Positions 36,443 through 43,868 of a DNA stretch of 64,000 nucleotides are shown here, piece by piece (the first letter of the stretch is position 1; each line of letters begins with the position of its first letter). Where the stretch lies: NCBI RefSeq assembly GCF_007830055.1, contig NZ_VLLE01000005.1, positions 434,001-498,000 on the forward strand. The letters are read 5' to 3'. The notes below the pieces were generated by a model. It did no database searches. It saw nothing but the letters and a program-made list of their open reading frames with translations, and was not told the origin of the DNA. The translations under genes were made by a program, and so were the position numbers. The stretch comes from Lacibacter cauensis (lineage in GTDB: Bacteria > Bacteroidota > Bacteroidia > Chitinophagales > Chitinophagaceae).

Positions 36443-38023
36443 ATGAGATTATTGACTACAACTATTCTTGCTGTTTGTCTTACGTTGTCGCTTAATGCAC
36501 AGGTTGCGAAAGCGCCTGTAAAAAATGAAGGCGATGGACCCTACACACAACTAATCCTTCGTGGCGTTATCATGATCAACGGAACAGGTGCACCGGCAAT
36601 GGGGCCTGTTGATATTGTGATTGAAAAGAACCGCATTGTGCAAATTGCCAATGTGGGTTATCCCGGTGTGGCGATCAAGGAAAGCAGTCGCCCAAAATTA
36701 AAAGAAGGTGGTAAAGAACTGCAGCTCGATGGACATTATGTACTGCCGGGCTTTATTGATATGCACGGGCATATTGGGGGTACAGGCCAAGGCGCCAATG
36801 CAGAATATGTATTCAAGCTTTGGATGGCACATGGTATTACAACTATTCGGGATCCTTCCTGTGGTAACGGATTGGATTGGGTGCTGGAAGAAAAGAGATT
36901 AAGTGCCGAAAATAAAATCACTGCTCCACGCATTTTTGCTTACACTGCTTTCGGACAGGGAAGTAAAACACCCATCAGCACACCCGAACAGGCAGTTGAA
37001 TGGGTGCGGCAGAATGCAAAGAATGGTGCCGATGGGATTAAGTTTTTCGGAGCAGCTCCGCAAATCATGGATGCAGCCATTCGTGAAAATAAAAAGCTGG
37101 GCTTACGCAGCTGCGCCCATCATGCTCAAATGGATGTGGCACGTTGGAATGTGTTGAAATCTGCAGAGGCAGGCATGACATCCATGGAGCATTGGTATGG
37201 ATTACCTGAAGCATTGTTCACCAAACAAACCATTCAACAATATCCGCTCAGTTATAATTACAGTAACGAGCAAGATCGATTTGAAGCAGCAGGTAAACTC
37301 TGGAAACAGGCTGCAGCACCCTACAGTGATCATTGGAATAAAGTAATGAACGATTTGCTGCAACTCGATTTCACCATCGATCCTACCTTTAATATTTACG
37401 AAGCCAACAGAGATCTGCATCGTGCACGCAGGGCCGAGTGGCACGAAGAATACACCTTGCCATCGCTCTGGAAGTTTTTTGAACCAAGCCGTGTATCGCA
37501 TGGCAGTTACTGGCATAGCTGGGGAACCGAACAGGAAGTGGAGTGGAAAGAAAACTATCGGTTATGGATGGCCTTTATTAACGAATATAAAAATCGTGGC
37601 GGGCGTGTAACTACCGGAAGTGATAACGGATTCATCTATCAAACCTATGGCTTCGGTTATATCCGTGAGCTGGAGTTATTGCGTGAAGCTGGTTTTCATC
37701 CGCTGGAAGTGATCCGTTCTGCAACGTTGTACGGTGCACAGGCTTTGGGTATGGAAAAAGACCTTGGTAGTATTGAAGTGGGTAAGCTTGCAGATTTAGT
37801 AGTAATAGATGTGAACCCTTTGGAGAATTTACAGTTATTATATGGTACAGGTGCCATTCGTTTAAATGCAGAGAATAAAGTAATACGTGCAGGTGGTGTG
37901 AAGCTGACCATTAAAGATGGTATTGTGTACAATGCAAAACAATTACTGGCCGATGTAAAAGCAATGGTGGCAGCCGAAAAGAAAAAAAACGGATGGCAGT
38001 TAAAGCAACCGGGAACAGAATAA
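36443..38023 (+). CDS. Secreted amidohydrolase-family protein
   Basis: 526 residues from the ATG at 36443, with a signal peptide (MRLLTTTILAVCLTLSLNAQ). HYVLPGFIDMHGHIGG is the first metal motif, LRSCAHHAQ and SMEHWYG further His ligands, and VTTGSDNGF carries the active-site Asp. LEVIRSATLYGAQALGMEKDLGSIEVGKLADLVVID is the C-terminal amidohydrolase signature. Likely a periplasmic imidazolonepropionase/prolidase-like hydrolase; the substrate is unknown. Confidence 0.9.
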   Translation: MRLLTTTILAVCLTLSLNAQVAKAPVKNEGDGPYTQLILRGVIMINGTGAPAMGPVDIVIEKNRIVQIANVGYPGVAIKESSRPKLKEGGKELQLDGHYVLPGFIDMHGHIGGTGQGANAEYVFKLWMAHGITTIRDPSCGNGLDWVLEEKRLSAENKITAPRIFAYTAFGQGSKTPISTPEQAVEWVRQNAKNGADGIKFFGAAPQIMDAAIRENKKLGLRSCAHHAQMDVARWNVLKSAEAGMTSMEHWYGLPEALFTKQTIQQYPLSYNYSNEQDRFEAAGKLWKQAAAPYSDHWNKVMNDLLQLDFTIDPTFNIYEANRDLHRARRAEWHEEYTLPSLWKFFEPSRVSHGSYWHSWGTEQEVEWKENYRLWMAFINEYKNRGGRVTTGSDNGFIYQTYGFGYIRELELLREAGFHPLEVIRSATLYGAQALGMEKDLGSIEVGKLADLVVIDVNPLENLQLLYGTGAIRLNAENKVIRAGGVKLTIKDGIVYNAKQLLADVKAMVAAEKKKNGWQLKQPGTE

Positions 38024-38079
38024 ATTTTGTTGCTTTCAACAGAAGTCTTTTTTTCGTAAAACATATAAACTAACAAACT

Positions 38080-38517
38080 ATGAAATTGAAATTCGCTTTC
38101 GCAGCAGTATCTATGCTGTTTTTTGTTGCAGTAACCAACGCCCAGTTGCCAAAAGTTAATGGAGGAGCAAACATCGGCAGTTTGCTTTCGCAATTTACAA
38201 ATGCCATTAAGCCTGCATCTTTTACCGATCAATGGACCGGTACAAAAGGAAATTTTTTAAGTACAGCCGGAAAAGTGAAAGACGCCGTTGGTGTTGGTAA
38301 ATCCATTGCTTCGTTAGCAGGCTTTATTAAACCCGATATGTTCAAGCAAGGCTTCAACGTGCAGAATTTAATTTCTACTGCTAACACAGTGAAAACAATG
38401 GCACAGGCAACAGGTGTTTTAAAAAACCTGGAAGGTGGTTTAAAACCCGAAGCCTTTTTAAGTGGCTGGAGTACAAAACGCACTGGATGGTTAAGTGCAT
38501 TAAACCTCATCAAATAA
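38080..38517 (+). CDS. Small secreted helical protein, unknown
   Basis: 145 residues with a signal peptide (MKLKFAFAAVSMLFFVAVTNAQ). The mature part is Ala/Gly/Lys-rich and repetitive, with two similar segments (KPASFTDQWTGTKGNFLS and KPEAFLSGWSTKRTGWLS), suggesting an internal duplication. No family recognised. A terminator follows. Confidence 0.8.
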   Translation: MKLKFAFAAVSMLFFVAVTNAQLPKVNGGANIGSLLSQFTNAIKPASFTDQWTGTKGNFLSTAGKVKDAVGVGKSIASLAGFIKPDMFKQGFNVQNLISTANTVKTMAQATGVLKNLEGGLKPEAFLSGWSTKRTGWLSALNLIK

Positions 38518-38538
38518 AAATACTGATGTGTATTATAG

Positions 38539-38569
38539 AGAAGGGCTGCCTTTGCAGCCCTTCTTTTTT
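38539..38569 (+). terminator. Rho-independent terminator
   Basis: AGAAGGGCTGC / GCAGCCCTTCT, 11-bp stem with a CTTT loop, followed by TTTTT. Confidence 0.9.
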
Positions 38570-38629
38570 GTTGCAAGCCTGTGTTGGCATAATCTTTGGC
38601 AAGGAGCATGCAGACAAAAATTAATGACC

Positions 38630-39307
38630 ATGAGACAAGGAACAAAACTAATGTATGCAGTTGTAGCTATTAGTATGCTGCTGGCTGCCTGTAAGGGTAT
38701 GACAAAAACACAGAAAGGTGCCATTATAGGTACCACTAGTGGAGCCGCTATTGGCGGGGTAATTGGCCGGGCATCGGGCAATACCGCATTAGGAACAATT
38801 ATTGGTGCCGCAGTTGGTGGCACAGCAGGTGTACTTATTGGCAAACAAATGGACAAACAGGCCGAAGAAATTAAAAAGCAGGTGCCCAATGCGAAAGTAG
38901 AACGGGTAGGTGAGGGCATTGAAATTGAATTTGAAAGTAAAGTGCTGTTTGATTTTGATAAAGCCGGGTTAAAAACAGAAGCAAAAAACAGTTTGAATGA
39001 ACTGGCAGCCGTATTGAAAAAATATCCGGATACGAATATTGAAATTCAGGGGCATACCGATAATAAAGGAAGCGATGCCTACAACGAATCGTTATCGCAG
39101 CGCCGGGCAAATACGGTGATGATGTATCTGATTGATAAAGGCATTCAGTCATCACGAATGAATCCGAAGCCAATGGGCGAAAATTATCCAAAGTACAGCA
39201 ACGATACAGAAGAAGGTCGTGCACAAAACCGCCGTGTGGAATTTTTAATTACTGCCAACGAAAAAATGAAATCGGATGCGCAGAAACAAGCGGGATCGTC
39301 TAACTAA
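38630..39307 (+). CDS. OmpA-family lipoprotein with glycine-zipper domain
   Basis: 225 residues from the ATG at 38630 (another ATG two codons upstream). A lipobox (AISMLLAAC), a hydrophobic glycine-zipper segment (GAAIGGVIGRASGNTALG), then a C-terminal OmpA domain: VLFDFDKAGLK, IEIQGHTDNKGSDAYNESLSQ and AQNRRVEFLI, which binds peptidoglycan. Structural link between outer membrane and murein, and the first gene of a pair with the barrel protein that follows. Confidence 0.92.
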   Translation: MRQGTKLMYAVVAISMLLAACKGMTKTQKGAIIGTTSGAAIGGVIGRASGNTALGTIIGAAVGGTAGVLIGKQMDKQAEEIKKQVPNAKVERVGEGIEIEFESKVLFDFDKAGLKTEAKNSLNELAAVLKKYPDTNIEIQGHTDNKGSDAYNESLSQRRANTVMMYLIDKGIQSSRMNPKPMGENYPKYSNDTEEGRAQNRRVEFLITANEKMKSDAQKQAGSSN

Positions 39308-39331
39308 TCACTCACATAAAAATGGAAGACA

Positions 39332-39988
39332 ATGAAAGGAATACAACTTTTAGCAGCAGGACTTTTGTTTGCAGCAGCAGTAAATGCGCAAACAGCAAAA
39401 ACAAATGGCGTAAGTTTTGGTATCAGGGCCGGGGTTAATTTTCAAAACATCAACGGCCGGAGCTTTACAGATAGCAAACTGGAAAATAAACTGGTTCCCC
39501 GTTTACAGGCAGGCGTAGTTGCCGATGTGCCTTTAGCGGATGATTTTTATCTGCAACCCGGTTTACTTTATTCAGGCAAGGGCACAAAGTTTAAGGGGTC
39601 GAATGATGTATTGAATATTTCGTACCTGGATGTGCCTGTTACTTTTTTATACAAACCTGTGTTAGGTAAAGGAAAAATGATGTTGGGTGTAGGCCCGTAC
39701 GTAGGTTTTGCCTTAAACGGGAACGTAAAACAGGAAGATGGTGATAAGAGCAAGGTGAAATTTAAAAATACGATTACAGCTTCCGAAGCCATTTCCGACT
39801 ATTATTTACGCCGTATGGATGCTGGTGCCAATCTTTTATTTGGTTATGAAATGAGCAGCAGGTTAAGTCTGCAACTCAATGCCCAGCTGGGTTTACAGAA
39901 AATAAATCCAACTATCGAAGGGGTGAATAATGACAATACGATTTACCGGAATACCGGTTTTGGATTGTCGGTTGGATACCGTTTTTAA
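39332..39988 (+). CDS. Outer-membrane beta-barrel protein (PorT-like)
   Basis: 218 residues, signal peptide (MKGIQLLAAGLLFAAAVNAQ) and an eight-strand-type barrel pattern: SFGIRAGVNFQNI, LQPGLLYSGKGTKFKG, YLDVPVTFLYKPV and a terminal GFGLSVGYRF ending in Phe, the usual BAM recognition signal. Porin-family/PorT-type protein, function unknown. Confidence 0.9.
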   Translation: MKGIQLLAAGLLFAAAVNAQTAKTNGVSFGIRAGVNFQNINGRSFTDSKLENKLVPRLQAGVVADVPLADDFYLQPGLLYSGKGTKFKGSNDVLNISYLDVPVTFLYKPVLGKGKMMLGVGPYVGFALNGNVKQEDGDKSKVKFKNTITASEAISDYYLRRMDAGANLLFGYEMSSRLSLQLNAQLGLQKINPTIEGVNNDNTIYRNTGFGLSVGYRF

Positions 39989-40005
39989 GCTTTTACAGGT
40001 TCATT

Positions 40006-40036
40006 AATCCCCCGTTTACAGCGGGGGATTTTTTTT
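40006..40036 (+). terminator. Rho-independent terminator
   Basis: AATCCCCCG / CGGGGGATT, 9-bp stem with a 7-nt loop, followed by TTTTTTT. Confidence 0.92.
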
Positions 40037-40084
40037 ATTTAAAAAACTGAGTAATAAAGATTTCGGAAATTAAATGAACCGCCC

Positions 40085-40092
40085 TATATTTG
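40085..40092 (+). promoter_or_regulatory. Promoter -7 box of tRNA-Arg
   Basis: TATATTTG fits the Bacteroidota consensus TAnnTTTG and lies 19 bp before the mature tRNA 5' end, so transcription would start about ten bases upstream of the tRNA. Confidence 0.75.
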
Positions 40093-40110
40093 CAGCCCGT
40101 TAAGCGGAAT

Positions 40111-40184
40111 GGCTCCGTAGCTCAACTGAATAGAGCATCTGACTACGGATCAGAAGGTTTCAGGTTTGAATCCTGACGGAGTCA
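40111..40184 (+). tRNA. tRNA-Arg (anticodon ACG)
   Basis: A full cloverleaf: acceptor GGCTCCG / CGGAGTC (one G-T pair), D stem GCTC/GAGC, anticodon stem TCTGA/TCAGA with loop CTACGGA (ACG), T stem TCAGG/CCTGA with loop TTTGAAT, discriminator A. CCA is not encoded. Its 3' end borders the integrated element, so it is the likely attachment site; the gene copy at this end is intact. Confidence 0.96.
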
Positions 40185-40191
40185 CTAAAGT

Positions 40192-40224
40192 AAAATCCTT
40201 TGCATCCTTTTGCAGAGGATTTTT
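40192..40224 (+). terminator. Hairpin next to attL
   Basis: AAAATCCT / AGGATTTTT inverted repeat (40192-40199, 40216-40224) directly after the tRNA, with a duplicated TTGCA/TTGCAG core in the loop. It ends in TTTTT, so it probably terminates the tRNA transcript and may be part of the attachment site. Confidence 0.65.
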
Positions 40225-40337
40225 GCTTAAAAACGAACAGTTCTGCACACATAGGTTACATGTTGAGTTGGTATTACGGGGTTTGGATGCGTAAAAAACG
40301 TAGCCAAAATAATAGCCAACTTTAAACCGATTGTGCA

Positions 40338-41471
40338 ATGAATTATCGTTTCCATCTCCGTTCCAACAGGACCAATAAAAAAGGTCTTGCCAACTTGTCT
40401 ATTATCATCCGGGCCGAAAATCCAATTTGGATTGGTACCGGCATTTCTATGCCTGCTATCTACTGGAACCAGGAAGAGCAGGAACTTACCCGATTTGCAG
40501 ATCCTGTTACCAGGATTAAGTTTACCGAAGTCCGATATAATGCCGACCGGTATTTCCAACTAATCGCATTTGAAAACAGGCCATTCAATGCACAGGATTT
40601 TCTTACTGCAGTAATTAAGTCGGATATCGATGCAGTAAACAATCCGTTATTATCTGCACTCTTCGACCGGTACATCAATGAAAAAAATGTTGGTTATGCC
40701 CGGTCGCAACATTACATCACCATAAAAAAAGAACTGCAGAAGTTAAACCGGGATCTTCGGGTAAAGCAAATCACATTCGATTGGGGGAATAAAATCTACA
40801 AATATTATCTCGACAAATCTGCAGACAACACGGCCACCGGCAAAATGAAAATGATTAAAGCCGTAATCCATTATGCAATGGATTTAGGCTACATCAAAGA
40901 GGATCCATTGCGGCCGGTGAAACTAAAATCGTTCGAAGGAAAAATTGTATTTCTTAACCTGCAGGAACTGCAGGAGCTGCAGGAGCTGTACGATGTTGCA
41001 ACATTGCCCGATCACCAAAACAATGTACTAAGGCATTTTCTTTTTTCCTGTTACACCGGTTTACGCCGATCGGATATTCGAAATTTTAAAGATCATGTTG
41101 TACAAAACAATTGCCTGTACTTAACTACACTGAAAACGAAAGAGCATATTATTATTCCTTTGTCCGATCCCGCAAAGAAGTTGATGGATAAACCATTTAA
41201 CAACTTCACCGGTGAGTACATTAACCGGGAGCTGCAAAAGATTATTGCAAACACCGGCATCAAAAAAAATGTAACGATGCATGTAGGGCGCCACACATTT
41301 GCAACAATATCGTTGCGGCTCGGAATGCAGCTGAAAGTGCTAAGTAAAATACTCGGGCACAGCAATGTAAAACAAACAGAAAAATACGTGCACCTGGTAG
41401 AAGATCACCTGCAGGAACAAATGAACGTATGGAATAACCTGAAAGTTGTACACCGGGCTGCAGCAGTTTAA
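40338..41471 (+). CDS. int: Tyrosine recombinase / phage-type integrase
   Basis: 377 residues. An N-terminal arm-binding domain (YRFHLRSNRTNKKGLANLS), a SAM-like core-binding domain (residues about 105-195) and a C-terminal catalytic domain with Arg243 (CYTGLRRSD), Lys in TLKTK, His315/Arg318 (HVGRHTF), His341 (ILGHSNV) and Tyr350 (TEKYVHL). All catalytic residues are present, so it should be active. Residues 208-217 are a 9-bp tandem repeat (LQE). It ends 4 bp inside the convergent minus-strand gene. Confidence 0.96.
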   Translation: MNYRFHLRSNRTNKKGLANLSIIIRAENPIWIGTGISMPAIYWNQEEQELTRFADPVTRIKFTEVRYNADRYFQLIAFENRPFNAQDFLTAVIKSDIDAVNNPLLSALFDRYINEKNVGYARSQHYITIKKELQKLNRDLRVKQITFDWGNKIYKYYLDKSADNTATGKMKMIKAVIHYAMDLGYIKEDPLRPVKLKSFEGKIVFLNLQELQELQELYDVATLPDHQNNVLRHFLFSCYTGLRRSDIRNFKDHVVQNNCLYLTTLKTKEHIIIPLSDPAKKLMDKPFNNFTGEYINRELQKIIANTGIKKNVTMHVGRHTFATISLRLGMQLKVLSKILGHSNVKQTEKYVHLVEDHLQEQMNVWNNLKVVHRAAAV

Positions 41472-41878
41472 TGCTGCAAGTGTGCACGGATCATGGCACG
41501 TTTTAATTGCTTCATCAGCTGCAGCTGCTGTAGCAATTTTTCTTCGTGCTGTGCCATGGCCTGCACTTTGGTTACTGTGGCGGTGTACGCTTCCTGGTTA
41601 ATACGTGCAGCTTGTTTCTGCAGCAGGTCCAGCAGCTCCTTTTTGCGGATGAACATTATTACGGAGCCGGTTAAAAAATGATCAAACGCTTTAGCTTGCC
41701 ACAGGCCCCAGCACAACCAGTAATACATTTCTTTTTCATTCTCACTGGAACAGATGGCCATAAAACAATTTGCACACGGTGCAGTTAGTGGTTTGCCACT
41801 GTTCATGCCTTTGTTGAGAATGAAAAATGTAAACGCAGGTTGTTGCTGATTGGGGCGGTGGGTTACAAGCTGAAGCAT
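41468..41878 (-). CDS. DUF6943-like protein of mobile elements
   Basis: 136 residues from the ATG at 41878. The stretch NKGMNSGKPLTAPCANCFMA followed by a Trp/Tyr-rich region (YYWLCWGLWQAKAFDHFLTG) and a C-terminal Gln-rich coiled coil resembles what I recall as the DUF6943 family of Bacteroidota mobile elements; the name is from memory and would need a profile search. The CxxC pair (PCANC) suggests metal binding or a redox role. The 5' side carries an inverted repeat over the ribosome-binding region. Confidence 0.65.
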   Translation of the reverse strand: MLQLVTHRPNQQQPAFTFFILNKGMNSGKPLTAPCANCFMAICSSENEKEMYYWLCWGLWQAKAFDHFLTGSVIMFIRKKELLDLLQKQAARINQEAYTATVTKVQAMAQHEEKLLQQLQLMKQLKRAMIRAHLQH

Positions 41879-41879
41879 A

Positions 41880-41907
41880 GTTTGATCATTTTTTTTTCCG
41901 ATCAAAC
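41880..41907. promoter_or_regulatory. Inverted repeat over a translation start
   Basis: GTTTGATC (41880-41887) / GATCAAAC (41900-41907) with an A-rich 12-nt spacer, read on the minus strand directly before the ATG at 41878. It could be an operator or an mRNA hairpin hiding the start. Confidence 0.55.
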
Positions 41908-41935
41908 CAGCTAAAAGAAAGAAAGCTCTTTCCTT

Positions 41936-42410
41936 GGATGCATGGCACAGATTCCAAAAGGAAACGGAATAAAAGAAGGGGCTGTGTATGGCCTTGTGTT
42001 TATGCCGTAGTCTTTTGGAATCTGTGAGCGATGGCCATGTGCATAGCATCCTAACTTCGCTGTATTTTCTTGTGTTGGTACCAGGTGCAACGGTTGTTGC
42101 AATTGAAACGGAACGTAGCCCAATGCTGCGGCTTGGTAAAACAAGTAACAGCGAAGGGGAGAAAAGCCGTGCGGGAAGTGGTTTCATTTCGACTGGTTGG
42201 GCAAGACTGGAGGAGAGGAGCAACCTTGACGAAGTATGCATCAGCATACGAAGTTTGTTGCGGATCGCTCGGAAGGCTTGGCCAACCGGGAACATTCGAA
42301 ATGTTTAGAAAACCTCTTACCGTACGGCTTTTGTGTGCAGGCTTATTTGTTTTAACGGCCGTATGCATTGGGCGGCCACCTGTAACGAAATTTCCTGAAA
42401 ACGGATGATT
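41936..42410. other. Structured region without a clear gene; candidate non-coding RNA
   Basis: About 475 bp. The left part has a perfect 15-bp inverted repeat (41946-41960 and 42012-42026, CACAGATTCCAAAAG) with outer pairings GGATG/CATCC and CATGG/CCATG. Further on are GCAAC/GTTGC (42087-42100), TATGC/GCATA (around 42235-42248), AACATT/AATGTT (near 42293) and TACGGC/GCCGTA. Overlapping open frames exist on both strands, with no good start or family, so a structured RNA or an MITE-like remnant is more plausible than a gene. Confidence 0.4.
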
Positions 42411-42447
42411 GTTGCCTGTAAGTGTAATAAATGGAACGGATAGCGTA

Positions 42448-42768
42448 TTATTTTTCCATTTCCTGCAGTTTCTTGTAGAGTGCCGATACAATTGCTTCTT
42501 TGATGGAACGGTACCGCAAATCGCCTTTAATGAGCTTCCACGATGGTTGCCGGTGTTTTAAATGCCGGCGTTTAAATACAGGCCAATTATTTTGGAAGGT
42601 AACCGTTTTGCCGGCATAGGCAACTTCGTATTGTTCTGCAGCTGCTGTTTCCAGGATCTTCTTTACCTGCAGCTGATAACGTTTCCGTTCATGTGCTATT
42701 TCGATTGTAAATTCCACCACACAAAGTAAGCTGCTTTTTGCAATACAGATGAAAGGATTGCGTCGCAA
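42448..42768 (-). CDS. Hypothetical basic protein
   Basis: Up to 106 residues. The likely conserved part starts at VEFTIEIAHERKRYQLQVKK (possible GTG start at 42717) and continues with YEVAYAGKTVTFQNNWP and RQPSWKLIKGDLR. A small beta-rich, basic protein typical of Bacteroidota mobile elements; I cannot assign a function. Confidence 0.6.
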   Translation of the reverse strand: MRRNPFICIAKSSLLCVVEFTIEIAHERKRYQLQVKKILETAAAEQYEVAYAGKTVTFQNNWPVFKRRHLKHRQPSWKLIKGDLRYRSIKEAIVSALYKKLQEMEK

Positions 42769-42799
42769 CCAGGATGCTATGGTAATACTGCAGCTGGTA

Positions 42800-43390
42800 C
42801 TATCGATGCATTACTTTCTTCATCACTTCCAACACAAAGCTGCTATGCTTTTGGAAGATGTCTTTTTGCACTGCAGTAATCTCCTCCGGTCCATTCAAAC
42901 GTACCTGCAGCAGGTAATTAGCAGTAATATCTTTGAGAATAAAAATCATCTCTTTTAGTTTGTACAAGTTCAACACGTCTTCCATGTTGTACTGCAGTAC
43001 CAGGCTTTTCACCTGCGGTTTTCGCCAATCCTGGAAGATGGAAAATATATTGGCCTTGTACTCGTTCCTGCTCCGGGGGATGTGAAACATTTTTTCCATG
43101 GTGGCCAACTTGTAGTTTTTGCAACCGGGCATATAATCTTTAAACACCTTCAGCAGGTTTACACAATGGTAGCGGCCACGAATATCAATATCGAAATGCT
43201 TTTCAATAATGCCAATGTCCGGGCCATAAAAATAGATGATGCCGGTGGTACGTTTCAGCAACGCATCAAACTCATCGTGTGTAAGGTTGTCATCGTACAG
43301 CTGTCCGAATTCGGTAGCGCTCCGGCACCAACCCAACAGGAATATTTCGCCGCCGATAAACCATTCTGCATCGAGGTAAAGATCTTTCAT
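42800..43390 (-). CDS. YprB-like RNase H-fold 3'-5' exonuclease
   Basis: 196 residues from the ATG at 43390 (MKDLYLDAEWF). Exo motif I is LDAEWF (Asp, Glu); motif II lies around FYGPDIGIIEKHF; then RYHCVNLLKVFKDY, KLATMEKMFHIPRSRNE and the closing motif III YNMEDVLNLYKL. This order matches the RNase_H_2/YprB branch of the DnaQ-like superfamily, and the catalytic acids appear conserved. In a mobile element such an enzyme may process replication ends. Confidence 0.75.
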   Translation of the reverse strand: MKDLYLDAEWFIGGEIFLLGWCRSATEFGQLYDDNLTHDEFDALLKRTTGIIYFYGPDIGIIEKHFDIDIRGRYHCVNLLKVFKDYMPGCKNYKLATMEKMFHIPRSRNEYKANIFSIFQDWRKPQVKSLVLQYNMEDVLNLYKLKEMIFILKDITANYLLQVRLNGPEEITAVQKDIFQKHSSFVLEVMKKVMHR

Positions 43391-43411
43391 AAATAAAGTT
43401 TTAAAAATAAT

Positions 43412-43435
43412 TGCCCCGGATAGACATCCAGGGCA
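43412..43435 (-). terminator. Terminator of the structural operon
   Basis: Minus-strand stem TGCCCTGGAT / ATCCGGGGCA (one G-T pair) with a GTCT loop, followed by a T-rich tract. It lies 33 bp past the last gene of the operon (43468). Confidence 0.8.
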
Positions 43436-43467
43436 CAACCAAAACTAACTGCTTATGAGAAAACTGT

Positions 43468-43857
43468 TTAATTTGCTTTAAAGTTTGGACCCGGGAAAAT
43501 TTGATACCCGGGAGTAAGTGTAATGCCAGGCGGGTATGTACCACTTCGTAAGAGAAATCCACTTACTTCTACCTTTTTCACTTCTGTACTTCTTAATACC
43601 TCATATAATACGCCATCGATTACAATGAAACGAATAGCCTTATCGTAAATCGTAAGTGTGTCGTTTCTTCTTTGCAATTGATTTACGCTTTCAATTGTAA
43701 GGTTATAGCAACTTGGGCTAACCGAAAGCCATTTCATTTCCTTTGGAGAAACATTGATTCTTAAAACACTATCTGTTTTTATTTCAATGTTTCTTATACT
43801 TTGCCCCAATGTTGCTACCGATAAAAGAATTGCGATTGCTGTAAATAATGATTTCAT
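43468..43857 (-). CDS. Exported element protein, unknown
   Basis: 129 residues with a clear signal peptide (MKSLFTAIAILLSVATLGQS). The mature part is beta-rich with a Gly/Pro-rich end (GTYPPGITLTPGYQIFPGP). It closes the structural operon, 12 bp after the spike gene, and may assist the spike. Confidence 0.75.
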   Translation of the reverse strand: MKSLFTAIAILLSVATLGQSIRNIEIKTDSVLRINVSPKEMKWLSVSPSCYNLTIESVNQLQRRNDTLTIYDKAIRFIVIDGVLYEVLRSTEVKKVEVSGFLLRSGTYPPGITLTPGYQIFPGPNFKAN

Positions 43858-43868
43858 GTTGTTATGTT

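Noticed and set aside
38528-38629. Upstream extension of the OmpA-family gene
   Set aside because: It would pass through the terminator hairpin at 38539-38564 and mask the lipoprotein signal.
42120-42200. Possible group II intron domain V (AGCCGTGCGGGAA)
   Set aside because: The matching CGGTT arm and the GAAA-type loop are missing, and no reverse transcriptase is in the window.
42051-42491. Overlapping frames on both strands of about 110-146 codons in the structured region
   Set aside because: Neither has an acceptable start, composition or family; the dense inverted repeats argue for RNA or remnant DNA.
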